Source: Marasmius tenuissimus (Eukaryota; Basidiomycota; Agaricomycetes; Agaricales; Marasmiaceae). Taken from it: a stretch of 64,000 bases of DNA. A model generated the notes under the pieces. That model was not told where the DNA came from, made no database searches, and saw only the letters and a program-made list of their open reading frames with translations. The DNA lies in contig JAQOTA010000071.1 in assembly GCA_029532415.1 (NCBI GenBank), positions 1,426,001-1,490,000 on the forward strand, given 5' to 3'. Positions 1-11,190 of the stretch are shown here, in pieces. The translations under genes were made by a program, and so were the position numbers. Positions within the stretch are counted from its first letter, which is position 1. Each line of letters begins with the position of its first letter.

Positions 1-1127
1 CGGCTATCAGTTCACGCAGAAACTGGAGGGGATGTTCAACGATATGAAAATATCGGCGGATCATATGGATGAATATAAGAAGCACATCGCGTCCGCAATG
101 GTAGGTGGTTTGACTGTCCACGCACACTCAGTCCTGAAACCTCCCGAACGTAGTCGCTCCCAATAGAGCTATCTGTCATCGTTATGACCTCGACTTTTTG
201 GCCGATGTCTCACTCAGCGGCGACATGTGTCCTTCCAGAATTGATGCTCAAGGCTACTAAATCATTCGAGCAATTCTACTACAAGAAACACACTGGACGC
301 CGTTTAACTTGGCAGTTATCTCTCGGGAATGCAGATGTGCGAGTGGCCTTCAACGCCAAGAAATATGATTTGAATGTTGCAACATTCGCCTTGGTCATTC
401 TTTTGCTCTTCGAGGACGTCGAGGACGACGGATTTCTAACATACGAGGTAAAGGGGACTCATCGCCTCTCCTGCAACAGCTAAACTATTGCCATTGGCAG
501 GAAATTAAACAGGCGACCTCGATGGAGGATGCTGAACTCCAAAGACACCTGCAATCGCTCGCGTGCGCCAAATACAAGGTTCTGAAGAAGCATCCACCCG
601 GACGGGACGTGACCCCAACAGACTCCTTTTCTTTCAATTCCGGTTTCACTTGCAATCTACAAAAGATCAAGATTAGCACCGTTTCCTCCAAAGTCGAGAG
701 CGGAGAAGAGCGAAAGGAGACTCAAGACCGGATCGACGAGGAACGGCGACATCAAACGGAGGTTGGTAGCTTGTCGTCTCCGAAGACCAGCATTGAGCAA
801 TCTGACTCTTCTGACTCTTCAGGCATGTATCGTCCGCATAATGAAAGATAGGAAACACATGACACATAACGACCTTATTAACGAAGTCACCCGGCTCCTG
901 TCGAGTCGTTTCAAACCCAACCCACTGCTCATAAAGAAACGGATTGAAGGACTGATAGAGGTAAGATGTATCGACAAACAACCCGTCACATTTATGCTCA
1001 ACCATCTCAATCCAGCGTGAGTATCTGGAACGTTGTGAGGATCGGAAGTCCTATAATTACTTGGTATGTGGTCTCTGGAGTTTGGACGGCTATTGCAACA
1101 TTCTTACAAACATTTTTCAAGGCATGA
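1..1127 (+). CDS. Cullin-4, C-terminal part (5' end outside window)
   Basis: Scaffold of a CRL4-type RING ubiquitin ligase; this part carries the RBX1-binding cullin-homology region and the winged-helix B domain that receives NEDD8. Exons by phase: <1-104, 167-447, 501-761, 823-960, 1016-1063, 1122-1127. The reading begins at GYQFTQKLEGMFNDMK, passes TSTFWPM, QFYYKKHTGRRLTWQ and EEIKQATSMEDAEL, and ends with the winged-helix segment IVRIMKDRKHMTHNDLI and the cullin terminus YNYLA. The neddylation lysine is expected in the VRIMKDRK motif of exon 4. The EIKQATxxEDxELxRxLQSLAC wording fits CUL4 better than CUL1 or CUL3; the cullin family is certain and the subclass likely. The last exon encodes only Ala-stop. 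The N-terminal adaptor-binding repeats lie outside the window. Confidence 0.93.
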
Positions 1128-1371
1128 TGAAATATGTATCTTGGTTTTGTATTTCTCGAGCATCTTCATTTCGACGCATTTCTTGTATCCGTATTACCTT
1201 CGCTCAATGAACGGCCTTCGAGTCTATTATCTACCTCGCTTCCGGAACGCTAAGAAACGGGCGTCAACATGACATCAGGCGCCAATAGATTGCCACGTGC
1301 CTGAAATTTCATACGTGTCCGGAGCGAGCGTGTCGATTCTGCTGTCGGCAACACGTTCTCTTCCTCTCACC

Positions 1372-3097
1372 ATGCCTCCGTTCCACGTCTGCACGCTCTT
1401 TTTATTATCATTTATTGCTCTAGTGACAGCAGCGGACTTGTACAAAACTTTGGATTGTACGCACTCACGCGTCTCACACTTGAAAACTACTGACTCGCGA
1501 CTTATTACCAGTGCACAGATCGGCATCGGACAAGGATATTAGACATGCATACAAGAAACTCAGTAGAAAGTACCATCCAGACAAGAACAAAGACCCTGCT
1601 GCTGCAGACAAATTCGTAGAGGTTGCATACGGTGAATTGTTAGCTTGGAGGTCTCTGAACTTTGTGGACTGACTGTTGGTACGAATACAAGCTTATGAGG
1701 TTCTGTCGGACTCAACAGTGCGTGTACTTTTCAATTTCATTGTCACCGGTCTGATATCCTCGCGAAGAAACGGCAAATATATGATCGACATGGAGAGGTA
1801 TCGATCGACGCACTGTCTAAGCAAGCTGAACCTCATTTCGCGTTTTCTCGCAATACAGGAAGGCTTGAAGGCCCACGAAGGTGGACAGCAACATCATGCT
1901 AATCCTTTCGACGTATTCTCCAATTTTTTCGGTCGTCAGTCTCCCTGATTTATCCCTCACACGAAGAGACCTCACACAAAATGCCTCCAGATCAAGCATA
2001 CCAAGCTCGACGTGGGCCGACATCTGTTACGGAATTTGAGGTTGAGCTCGCAGATATGTGCGTCGTGTCCTATCACTTTGGCTGCCATACTGACTCCGTG
2101 ACATTAGGTATAAGGGGGCAAGCATCGACGTACGTTGAAATCCGCTCCCATAAGTCCGTACCTCACGATCCTATTTCAATAGTTTATGGTGAAGAAACGG
2201 ATACTTTGCGATCACTGTCGAGGGTCAGGCGCCGCTTCGGACGGCGATATCCATACCTGTTCAGGTTGCGGAGGTTCCGGAGTGAAACTCGTTAAGCAAC
2301 AAGTAGGTGCTCTCGAGGCTTTCTTTGGTTACTCTCACCTGTATTCCCCCAAGATCTTCCCAGGAATGTTTGCTCAAACGCAAACGTCATGTCCGGACTG
2401 TGGTGGAAAAGGCAAGATAATTGCGAAGAAATGTGCGCATTGCGGGGGCGACAAAGTGGTCGACCATACCGCCCATTATACCCTAGAAGTTACACCTGGG
2501 ATGCCTGAAGGTCATGAAGTTGTATTCGAAGGCGAGGGAGACGAGAGCCCGGACTGGGAAGCAGGCGACGTTGTACTCAGAGTCAGAAGTAAACGGGGCA
2601 GGGGCGGATGGAGAAGGAAGGAAAGCAGTCTTTACTGGAAGGAGACGATTGGAATCGATGAGGTAAAGGAATCTGCACTGCAATAGCTCACACCTTGCGG
2701 CGGACTGATTGCTTACCTTCCTTGGTTCTCAGGCCCTGTTGGGATTCGACAGAAACCTGACACATTTAGATGGACATGTTGTTAGACTTGTTCGGAAAGG
2801 TGTGACACAACCAGGTCAGTACAACCATTCGCATGCTCCCCAAAACTTACTTATAATATGTGGTTACAAGGATACGTCCAAGTCGTCGAAGGCGAGGGAA
2901 TGCCGCTCCAGGAGAATCACAATCTTCACGGTGATCTATATGTCGAATACAACGTGGTTCTGCCGAGTCAGATTTCACCTCACACTAGACGCAGTAAGCC
3001 GTCCTCCTTTTCGTGATCCAGAGGAGAGCGCTGAAACCTGTCACTAGAATTGACAGAGGCATTTCAACCATCTGATTCTCGACATGACGAACTATAA
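1372..3097 (+). CDS. ER-lumenal DnaJ co-chaperone (Scj1/ERdj3 type) with HDEL tail
   Basis: Hsp40 partner of the lumenal Hsp70 (Kar2/BiP), for folding and quality control of secretory proteins. Twelve exons: 1372-1456, 1512-1631, 1692-1717, 1768-1797, 1859-1931, 2006-2057, 2108-2129, 2183-2302, 2354-2662, 2733-2814, 2871-2993, 3048-3097; about 363 aa. A signal peptide (about residues 1-20, ending VTAAD) leads into a J domain with YHPDKNKD (HPD present). Next come a short G/F part, four cysteine repeats (CDHCRGSG, CSGCGGSG, CPDCGGKG and a degenerate CAHCGGDK) and the C-terminal substrate-binding domains. The last four residues are HDEL, the ER retrieval signal, which with the signal peptide fixes the compartment. 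The exact acceptor of exon 6 is the weakest junction. Confidence 0.92.
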
Positions 3098-3797
3098 TTG
3101 TCGCTGTCTGTACTTACCATCATTTGTTCGAGGCGATACCACTGTCTTCCACCTTCTATGATTGTATTGATTGAGACGGAATCCGTATATTCGTGGGTAC
3201 GGCGGTCGGTACGTTAGCAATATCGAAGTTTCTCTGTTCACACGTCTACTTCCACTCTGCTCGTGAACCCTTGCTTACAGGGGAAGCGGCCTACTACTGG
3301 CCAAGGTCCTTAATGATCTATAGGTATACTAGAACCTACAGGTAGCACGGATTCAGTGACTTCGATTGCCAGCAGCTAGAGCGCAATGCCATAGGCGGTC
3401 CTTCGAACGTCCCGTGTTCCAACTTGTCGATATCCAGCTTCTTGGAAAGTCCATCGACGTGGTAGTCAAGCGTGTCGACGGGATGTCCATGTCAATGTCA
3501 AACCGAGAACGCTGGACTCGAGACCCACGCTTTCGATAATGAGTTTACAGCCCGATGGTATGATATAAAAGCTACTACACCTATTTGACATGGTCCCATA
3601 TCCCTCAGATCTCCTACTTTCTTCTCTCTCGCTACTCCTCGGCCAGGTTGCCACTCCGCCTTTCTTTCGTTCTATTTTCTTCGTTCTTCTCGCCGAGACC
3701 TTTTTGACGTCTGCATCCCGTCTTACGGTGAGTAGTTGGCTGTTCTGTCAGTACAAGGAAACTGACCTTGCGTTGATACTCCAGTAGCGTGTACGAC
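3098..3797. other. Intergenic region with probable promoter and 5' UTR intron
   Basis: No coding segment recognised. It holds a TATA box (3564-3570). The stretch 3727-3784 has a good donor (GTGAGT) and acceptor (CTCCAG) and may be a 5' UTR intron of the secreted-protein gene that starts at 3798. Confidence 0.4.
3564..3570 (+). promoter_or_regulatory. TATA box of first secreted paralogue
   Basis: TATAAAA about 235 bp upstream of the ATG at 3798. The distance fits if the leader contains the candidate intron at 3727-3784. Confidence 0.5.
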
Positions 3798-4625
3798 ATG
3801 TTCGCTCAGTTGGCTACCCTTGCTATTGTGGCTCTCTGTGCCGCCGCTTCTCCCTTGGTCGCAAAACCTGCCACTTTGGGTAAGGGCCGATCCCTGTGTC
3901 ATTGATGTTATCTGCTCATCTAGAACATGCCCAACAGCTGCTCGAGGCAGTCGCTCCTTCAACAGCTGGGGTGGATTCGACTCCTTGCACAACTTTGACA
4001 ACTTCTACGGCGCGGATAACTTCTGCCACACGAGATTCGAACAAACCGTCATTCAGGAACGGCAGGTTGTATGCCGCACCCAGGCCATCGAAGTCATTCA
4101 ACAGCGCCTTGTCGTGCTCCAGGAGATGGCGAAGAAGTGGGTCCCATTTTGCCACTGAAATGCCTATACACCGGCTAACCCTTGACAGGATCATTACCGA
4201 GCAGATTTGTGAGGTTGAAACTCAGACTATCGGTAAGCCGTTTCTCTCGGAGCTATTCTTCATCTTTTTGAATGATTATCTTGCACAATAGTCTTCTCTC
4301 AATTCCATGCCTCACTCGGGGAGTTCCATGGCGACCTAAGGCGACACTCTGGCCATCAAGTTGGCTTTGACGAAAAGATCATTGGTCATTATGGTGATGT
4401 TGTCTCCTCCGACGGGTCCATTAGCACCCACGACCTCGGTCAGTAAGGCCTGCTTTATTCCACGCTATTTACTGACTGGATCTCGTTTCTTTCTCAGGTT
4501 TCAAAGGCTCGGATGTTGGCAAGAGTACAGTTGTGGTCGGAGGCAGCAACTGGGACGACAGCAAATCCTCTCAATCAGTCGAGTCAGCGTACTTTGCCGC
4601 TCAGGGTGCTCGATTTGAGCTTTGA
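3798..4625 (+). CDS. Small secreted Gln-rich protein, paralogue A
   Basis: Unknown function; family not named here. Five exons: 3798-3879, 3938-4136, 4189-4232, 4292-4438, 4498-4625; 199 aa. It has an N-terminal signal peptide (MFAQLATLAIVALCAAASP), an F/N/D-rich stretch (WGGFDSLHNFDNFYG), a helical Gln-rich core (VIQQRLVVLQEMAKK) and the motif ITEQICEVETQTI, then a C-terminal part with HQVGFDEKI and VGKSTVVVGGSNWDD. Two cysteines (VVCRTQ and QICEVE), about 30 residues apart, are shared with the neighbouring paralogue at 5537, which keeps the same intron phases. Expected to be extracellular or in the cell wall. Part of the protein probably forms a helical hairpin held by the two cysteines (inference). 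Confidence 0.82.
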
Positions 4626-5536
4626 TGCATGCATACATGACATCGTGATGCAACTTCGACAAGGACTTTTACGCCATTTTTCATTCTTTTCGAGAGGGAC
4701 AGGTAGTCGTATCTGGTTTACAAGTTACTACTGGCCAAGTCATTACTGGGTATTTACTCACTGGGATGTATACGTTTATCACAACACCGAAGGAGTCGTG
4801 TCCTCAGTGACTAGTACCGAAGCCGAAAAGCTTTGCATGGCCACAGGCCCGCGCTTTAGCTGGACTTCCTCAATCATCGCGCCACCTGTGTGAGAAACTG
4901 GTCGGCGTCTTCCGGCGCCTCACTCCCTCGTGAGTCGTGGGTGCAAAAGCCTCGACTCATTCACCATGAACTTCTGATCAGCCCGATCCCGAGAACTTGG
5001 TACTGGAACGTCGAAAAACTCCGAGTCGTCATGGCCAGTTTCCATTCCAATTCCCATTACATGTTTCCGCAACTCCCGTTCGAATAGAATGGCAAACCTT
5101 TGGAAGCCTAGCCGTAAGTACTATCATCTGACCTCGACTAGGAAAAAATCCACAAACTCGGTAACAAAAATTTACGTCCTTCAGGTCTTCCTGTATCCTT
5201 GGATACACCGATATGCCCACAGTACTAATAGCACCGAGTGTAGGAAAATACTTCGCCTGGTGGGATTCTTATAAAAACTCAGAAGTGGGATTACTTTCCA
5301 CAACAGCCTTCCTCTTCTTTCCTTTTACCCTTCAGTCTTTTCTTGGCCTGGTTGCCCTTCTTCTGGTGCCTCTTTTCGTTCGTTCCTCCAAAACAGGTTT
5401 TTGCTTGCTCAGGTCAGTCTTCGACTTATTCTCGAAAGGTGGCGTCCTACCATCGTTCCTTTTGCTCGACGAAGGCTAACAGTTTGACAGATAAATCTTC
5501 CTCAGATCAGCCCTGTCCACTTGTTGTTGTTTTATT
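4626..5536. other. Intergenic region between the two secreted paralogues
   Basis: About 910 bp without recognisable coding sequence. It contains the TATA box of the second paralogue (5270-5277) and pyrimidine-rich leader sequence downstream of it. Confidence 0.5.
5270..5277 (+). promoter_or_regulatory. TATA box of second secreted paralogue
   Basis: TATAAAAA, about 260 bp before the ATG at 5537. Both tandem paralogues carry a TATA box at a similar distance (about 235-270 bp), suggesting the promoter was duplicated with the gene. Confidence 0.5.
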
Positions 5537-6420
5537 ATGCATTTCCTAGCTGGCCTATTTCTTTTCGTCTCTGCCGTGCTCGCAGGACCGATATCCTCAC
5601 CCCTCCCTGGTACGGAACGTTCATCTGGAGTGCCACGAGATCGAATCTCAATCTGAATGTTTGAACCTAACAGCTCAAAGTGATCTTGATACCACCCCCG
5701 TTGGTTTCAACGACTGGCAGGGATTCTCCCAGCTGGACGGCTTCGACGACTTCCGAGGCGTGGACAACTTTGATGGCAGCCAGAATGCACAAGTCGTTGT
5801 CATACAGCAACAGCAACAAGTCTGTCAAACAAGACAGATCCAGATAGTCCAGCAGAGACTAGTTATCCTGCAGGAGATGGCGAAGAGGTATGTCCCCATA
5901 TCTTCATCTGTGTGGCAGCAATGCTCACCTCGGTCATTATTAGGATTGTCACCCAACAGATCTGTGAAGTAGAGGTCCAGACAATCGTCCTCGAGCAGGT
6001 ATGTTTACGTTCACCTCATCAGACTGATGGGCTCATTGACCTTGCGCTGCTTTACAGTTCCAGTCTGGGTTGAGAGTATTCCAGCAAGATGTCCAACGTG
6101 TCACTACTCGTCAGGTTGGCTTCGACGAGGAGGTTGCGCGGAAGATCACCGAGGTCGTCAACGCCGACGGCACGCTCAGCGACAAGGACTTGGGAATCAA
6201 CGGCGAAGATGTCGGGAAAAACACTGTTGTTGTTGTGGGAGACAATTGGGATGATGAAAAATCTCCGGAACAAGTGAAGAAGGCGAAGGAGGATGCGGAG
6301 AAGGCTGCCGCCGAGGCGAACAAGGAGGATCCCAAGAAGGCTACTCCCGGCATGGGCAAGGACGGCGCGGGCAAAAATGAAACCGAGAGTGAACTGACTC
6401 GAAGGGGATGGTTTTTCTGA
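5537..6420 (+). CDS. Small secreted Gln-rich protein, paralogue B
   Basis: Tandem paralogue of the gene at 3798; function unknown. Four exons: 5537-5609, 5674-5887, 5944-5998, 6058-6420; 234 aa. It has a signal peptide (MHFLAGLFLFVSAVLAGP), an F/D-rich stretch (LDGFDDFRGVDNFDG), a poly-Gln patch, the shared core IVQQRLVILQEMAKR and VTQQICEVEVQTIVLEQ, then QVGFDEEVARKI and VGKNTVVVVGDNWDD. A charged Lys/Glu/Ala-rich tail (EQVKKAKEDAEKAAAEANKE), absent from paralogue A, extends it by about 40 residues. Introns 1 to 3 match those of paralogue A in phase; the intron after the VGFDE region is missing here, so the last two exons of A are fused. Confidence 0.84.
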
Positions 6421-8119
6421 AGTGGCTATAGCACTGTGTAGCCCAGAGCGCCTGACGCGTACGGACTTTCATTCATTTTAACTGCACCCAATGTTTTCAA
6501 AGAAACTTTCTGTCCTTAGGTACCTAGAGTTGTAGTAGTTCTAAATGGCATAACTTGTCGAGTGTACTCGGAGATCGGTACTTCAGTGACTACTCAGTGC
6601 GAGTTAAAGCGAAATGCGCGGCCGCGATGGCGTGGGAAACACCGCTGGATAAATATCGGCTGCTCGCTTAGATAACTCTTCGGAAGCTTCCATCATGGCG
6701 ATGGCGACATGAAGAGCGACCCCAGTGTTCAACCCGTCGGCGGCTGGTGAGTTTAGCTTTTCTTAACGGCCCTTTGCAGTGACTCAACTCGTCCACAACG
6801 CATATAGGCACTGCTACGTTTTGCATGCGGTCGGTGAGACACGAGTGTTCCCAAATTAGTGACGCCCGCTCAAATGCTCATCTTCCAATGTAGAGGCGCC
6901 GCTACGTTTCAATAAATGAGCCAGAGTGCTCTTACGAATTCTTTGCTGAATCAAGCATGCATACACATCGATCTCTAGCTATGCTAGGAGAGAAGTGCCG
7001 GAGTCGAGATCCGTTTACTCCTCATTCTACAACTGCTCGTTTTGGGTCGCCAACGAAAAGAGCCGACGCTTGGCTGTTAGGTTGCGGTCAGAGCAAGAGT
7101 GGATGATAAATTCTTCCTTGACAACAGTCAGGTGGTTTTGGTTCGTTGTTGAAGTTACTTCATGAACCTACATACTCAATAAAGTGTCAACAGGCCTCGT
7201 TAAAGAGGATCCATAATACAAATCAAATACCCCAGGACATCCATTGGTACAGGAAGCTTCGTGGTGGGTCATAATCCCGCTGTCGTATCGTCTGTATCTC
7301 TTATCTAGAACCAGGCGCATCACCGGTATGCTACTGGCTGTTCTTGCATCAACCGACATGGCTGCCGACTTTCTCTGTGAACGCTGCACAGAGGAAGCCG
7401 GCTTTCAGGGCAACCAGCTTTCGCAATGTGAGCAGGGACTTGGACAAGCCCTTGCGTAAGCTATGGGTCGGCACAGGTTCCCTCCCTCCCTTTACTCCTC
7501 GTCCACCCCCTTGCTGGATCTTGTGAGCGTTTCGCTACTTGCTATCAATATTTGTGCATGAGTTGACTCGTTCGTCTCTTCAGAGAGTGATTCCCGCATA
7601 GGAGGTTGAGGAGGTTGCTCTTTTCTTTATTCCTTACCATCGACATAACCCTCGACCAATTGAAGAAATATTACGACCAGGATCTCGGGGCGAACTCGAC
7701 CCTCCCGGTCCCTGTAGTGACGTCCCTGGACCTCCATCAACGGAGGACCGGGATTTGTTAAAAATCAAATAACCCAGGCCATTTTTTCCGTTCTACAATA
7801 GGATTTACCAGTAGGACCTCCTGTAGCGGAGGCACGTCGTGTATTTCCTTTGTCAATCCTCGAAATACATTATCTGTGCCATGTACTCTTTCGAGATTTT
7901 CTGCTCCGCGCTCGTTCTCGTCGTCCCGACTTTGTACCTGAGCGCCCCGCCGAGAAAGCGAGTGAAATTGATTAGATAATCACGCAGTACAGTTACCTCA
8001 CTGCCATTCAAATCTCTGTCCATGTCATCAACGAATTCTGTATAAAGCCATCTAATCGCCTGGGCCGTTCTCTACCTTCTTTTATTCTCTGAATGCTGCC
8101 TTGATTGACCTGCAGCAGC
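6421..8119. other. Long intergenic region, no gene recognised
   Basis: About 1.7 kb with many stops in all frames and no family motif. A 32-codon ORF (7881-7979, + strand) starts with a hydrophobic segment but is too short to support alone. A TATA box for the downstream protease lies at 8041-8047. Confidence 0.5.
8041..8047 (+). promoter_or_regulatory. TATA box of aspartic protease gene
   Basis: TATAAAG 73 bp before the ATG at 8120; spacing fits a short 5' leader. Confidence 0.55.
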
Positions 8120-10456
8120 ATGACCTTCCTTCCGTTGGAGGTTGTCCTACTCTTATTTATTGCTTACTTTAACAGTGCATTGGCCACTGCATCGGTCAAA
8201 GCGCCGTCCTTGTTCTCCCGAGACCTGGTAGTGGACGGTCAGAATGCTACTATCGCGTCGTTGTCGTTGTCAAGCGATAAACAGTGAGTGTTGATTCCCT
8301 CAAGGTCTTGAGACTTGCTCTTAACCATTCCAGGTCATACTACTTGCTCTTGAAGACTGGTCAAATTTCTTTCCGTGTTGCGCTCGATACAGGATCTTCG
8401 GACTTGTGGTTAACATCCTCAGCCTGCTCCAGTCCAACATGCAAAGAGTCCCCTCACTATCCATTATCATACCAGAACCCCACTTTTGTCGCTGTGAACG
8501 CCAACGCTACTGCTTTCAAGGCAAGTTACGGAGATGGTACAGGTGCGCGGCGCTATTTTCATCCGTCTTGGCTCCATTTTTGATCTCGTTTCTCCCTCAG
8601 CTGTATCAGGCTTTGTTGCAAAGGAGACGATTACTATCGGGAACATGACAGTGCCCCAGCAGGCTTTCGGTGCGAAACTAGTGTCCCCAATCCTTCTCAA
8701 CCCACTCTGATGTACTTACGTTGTAGGCCTCATCACTCAGTCCGACGTTACCTTGGTGGACCAAGTCAGTGGAATATTAGGACTTGGATTTCCCCGCTTG
8801 TCAACCATAAACCGGAGTTCCAATGACTGTGAGCACGTCCTCATACCCAACATCCGATCCGGTTCTGAATAGAGAGAAACAGCCTCGCCGCTCTTGGCTA
8901 CTCTCACGCAGAAAGGGCTTCTCGACTATCCGCTATTTGGCCTCAGCCTTACACGGGACATACATGGTACTCTAGCATTGGGTTAGTTGCCGACCTCTGT
9001 TCGAGGGTGCATCTAGACACTGATCGATAAATGAATCCAAGGTGCCATCGACGGTTCGGTCGTCAAAAAGATCGAAGATGTTGAATGGCACGAGGTTGTG
9101 CAGTTCCCGCCGATCGGCATCGAGACCAACGAAACGAGCTATTGGCATTGGGCTCTTCCAATGCGGGATCTATCTGTAAACGCGTCCCTCTACCTTCATG
9201 TGGGCAGTTGCTCACACCCGGATTTAATAGGTCGATGGCATTCCTCTCAAACTCTCACCTTCTTACCCGGATAAGACTGGTGGTTTACCCGTCGCCCTCT
9301 TCGACGTGTGAGTTGTGTACGTTTTCGATTTCTCCGCGACATTCTCATGGTTTTCAAAGAGGCACTTCTGGAATCTATGGACCGTGGAGTGATGTAGGTC
9401 TACGGAATTTTTTCAAAAGGGTGCAGTTCTAACTAATGATCAAGGTTGCTCAACTATATGACGAGATTCCGGAGTCGCGCCTCGTAGATGCTAGTAAGCA
9501 CGAGCACTTTGTGTGCTGTTAACCTACTCACTCCCACTACCAGATGGACAATGGGCCGTTCCTTGTGAAACTCGCGCAAACATGTCGTTCGCCTTTGGGT
9601 ATGTACCATGTGTCATTACTCACTCGTGCCGCCACTAATTTTCGTCGAAGCTCGCGGAAGTTCACCCTTCAACCCGTCGACTACCTCATCGGTCCCACAG
9701 CTGGAAATCCAAGGTTGTGTCTTTCGTGGCCTAGGGCCACCAATCCTACTCCGGACGGAATTGACTGGGTGTTGGGTGCGTTGGACGCCTTGGATTCTGG
9801 GTTGATTTACCAAGCCTTAACTCATCTTCAACCTTAGGCGCACCTTTTCTCCGTTCTGTTTACTCTGTTTTCAGGTGAGAGCCTCGTTGCAACTTATTCG
9901 GCAGGCTGGCATTGACCCCGCTAAACAAAGTTACGGAATCGATACCAAGGAACCCCCTATGATCGGATTTTACGCTTTGAACGCAACGAATGCTACGACC
10001 TCTATATCGTCATTCTTCTCCTCCTTTTCGGCTACTGTCGCCACCACGCTGCCCAATTCTCTGCTGAATACCCCCACCCATACTATTCCTCCGTACGGAC
10101 TCAACGCATCATTCACAGCACCAACAGGGACTGTTATTTCATCTGGTCTGGCCAATTCGACCTACAGCCCAATCCTGGGACAAGAACCCACCAATTTCTC
10201 AGCCTTGCCTGTCATCACAGCCTCGCCAACTATCAGTACTTTCATCTTCACGGATCCGACAGGAGGCGTGAGCACATCAATATCGACGTCTGAACCTGTT
10301 GGTTCTGTCGTGTTGGGAGTTCCTCCGGGATGGACTGAAAATAGCGCAATGAGCAGAATGCGCATATCCGCGGACGGGTTCTGGATGGTGTTGCTGCCGG
10401 TCATACTCATCTCATGGACATCTACGTTCAATGTGTTGGACATTGCATTTCATTAG
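8120..10456 (+). CDS. Pepsin-type (A1) aspartic peptidase with C-terminal membrane or GPI anchor
   Basis: Secreted or surface endopeptidase. Thirteen exons: 8120-8283, 8334-8542, 8601-8669, 8727-8828, 8883-8981, 9042-9175, 9231-9307, 9360-9393, 9445-9493, 9544-9598, 9651-9775, 9838-9874, 9931-10456; 559 aa. It has a signal peptide, the first catalytic loop VALDTGSSDLW, the flap ASYGDGTG, the second catalytic loop ALFDVGTSGIYGP (DVG instead of the usual DTG/DSG), and the A1 C-lobe signature DYLIGPTAGNPRLCLSWP. A Ser/Thr-rich stalk of about 120 residues follows, then a hydrophobic tail (FWMVLLPVILISW) consistent with a GPI signal or a transmembrane anchor. I find no long propeptide. The start at 8120 is preferred because it is the first ATG after the TATA box. 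A yapsin-like cell-surface role is an inference. Confidence 0.9.
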
Positions 10457-11190
10457 CACAAAGCGTGTAACAAAGCAATTGCTATGAAGCCTAGCTTGGA
10501 AACGTGAAGTGTCAATGCGCGATTTACTCGAACTCCGGTTCTGTGTCTTGTGGTCTTGTGGGGTGAACTGTTAAAGACTCGTGTTCCGTGGAGAGTAGGT
10601 TACCTTTCATAGGAGACCCTGAACCCAGGTCATTGGACGCGGCCTATCAATCAATTGAAGATGGAAGATGATGCATGATGCGCGAAGGCAGGAAAAGGCA
10701 GGAAAGGGCTTCTGTGATTATCACTGGAGCTCGAGGCGTTGCGGCAGCTTCGGTATGTTACTATTAGTCGTGCAGAACACGCGTTTGGGACAAGCGACCG
10801 GAGAGCTCCGGGGCAGGGCTCAAGCTCTCTCAGCACATCGACTTGGATATGAACTAAGAACATGAGTATTCATAGACCGTGTCCGCAACGCGTACCTGGG
10901 CGCGCCACGGGTGCTTTTGAAGCAAGGTTTGAAACAGAACGTCGAAGGACGAGGACAGCCCACAGAACCATCATTGCTAGGAACTTCCAGGTGCTGCCGA
11001 GTCCCAGTCCCTGTGCCGAGCAGTGTTCACATAGGCGGTGCCTCGTTGAGGTTTCCTGAAAAATTTTGACGGTCATCTTAGCCCTGAAGAGAAACACGAT
11101 GCAGCAATATAAAGAAAGCCTTGAAGGTGAAAGAGGGACCGTCTTATTTACGTTCCCCGCATTCTTCCTTTCTTTCGCGTCCCCCCTAAT
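10457..11190. other. Intergenic region, promoter side of small membrane-protein gene
   Basis: About 730 bp without recognisable coding sequence. A TATAAAG at 11108-11114 lies 77 bp before the next ATG. Confidence 0.5.
11108..11114 (+). promoter_or_regulatory. TATA box of small membrane-protein gene
   Basis: TATAAAG, 77 bp upstream of the ATG at 11191. It supports that ATG as the true start and argues against a missing upstream exon with a signal peptide. Confidence 0.5.

Noticed and set aside
7881..7979. 32-codon ORF with a hydrophobic start (MYSFEIFCSALVLVV)
   Set aside because: Too short to separate from chance; no TATA box, intron or family support.
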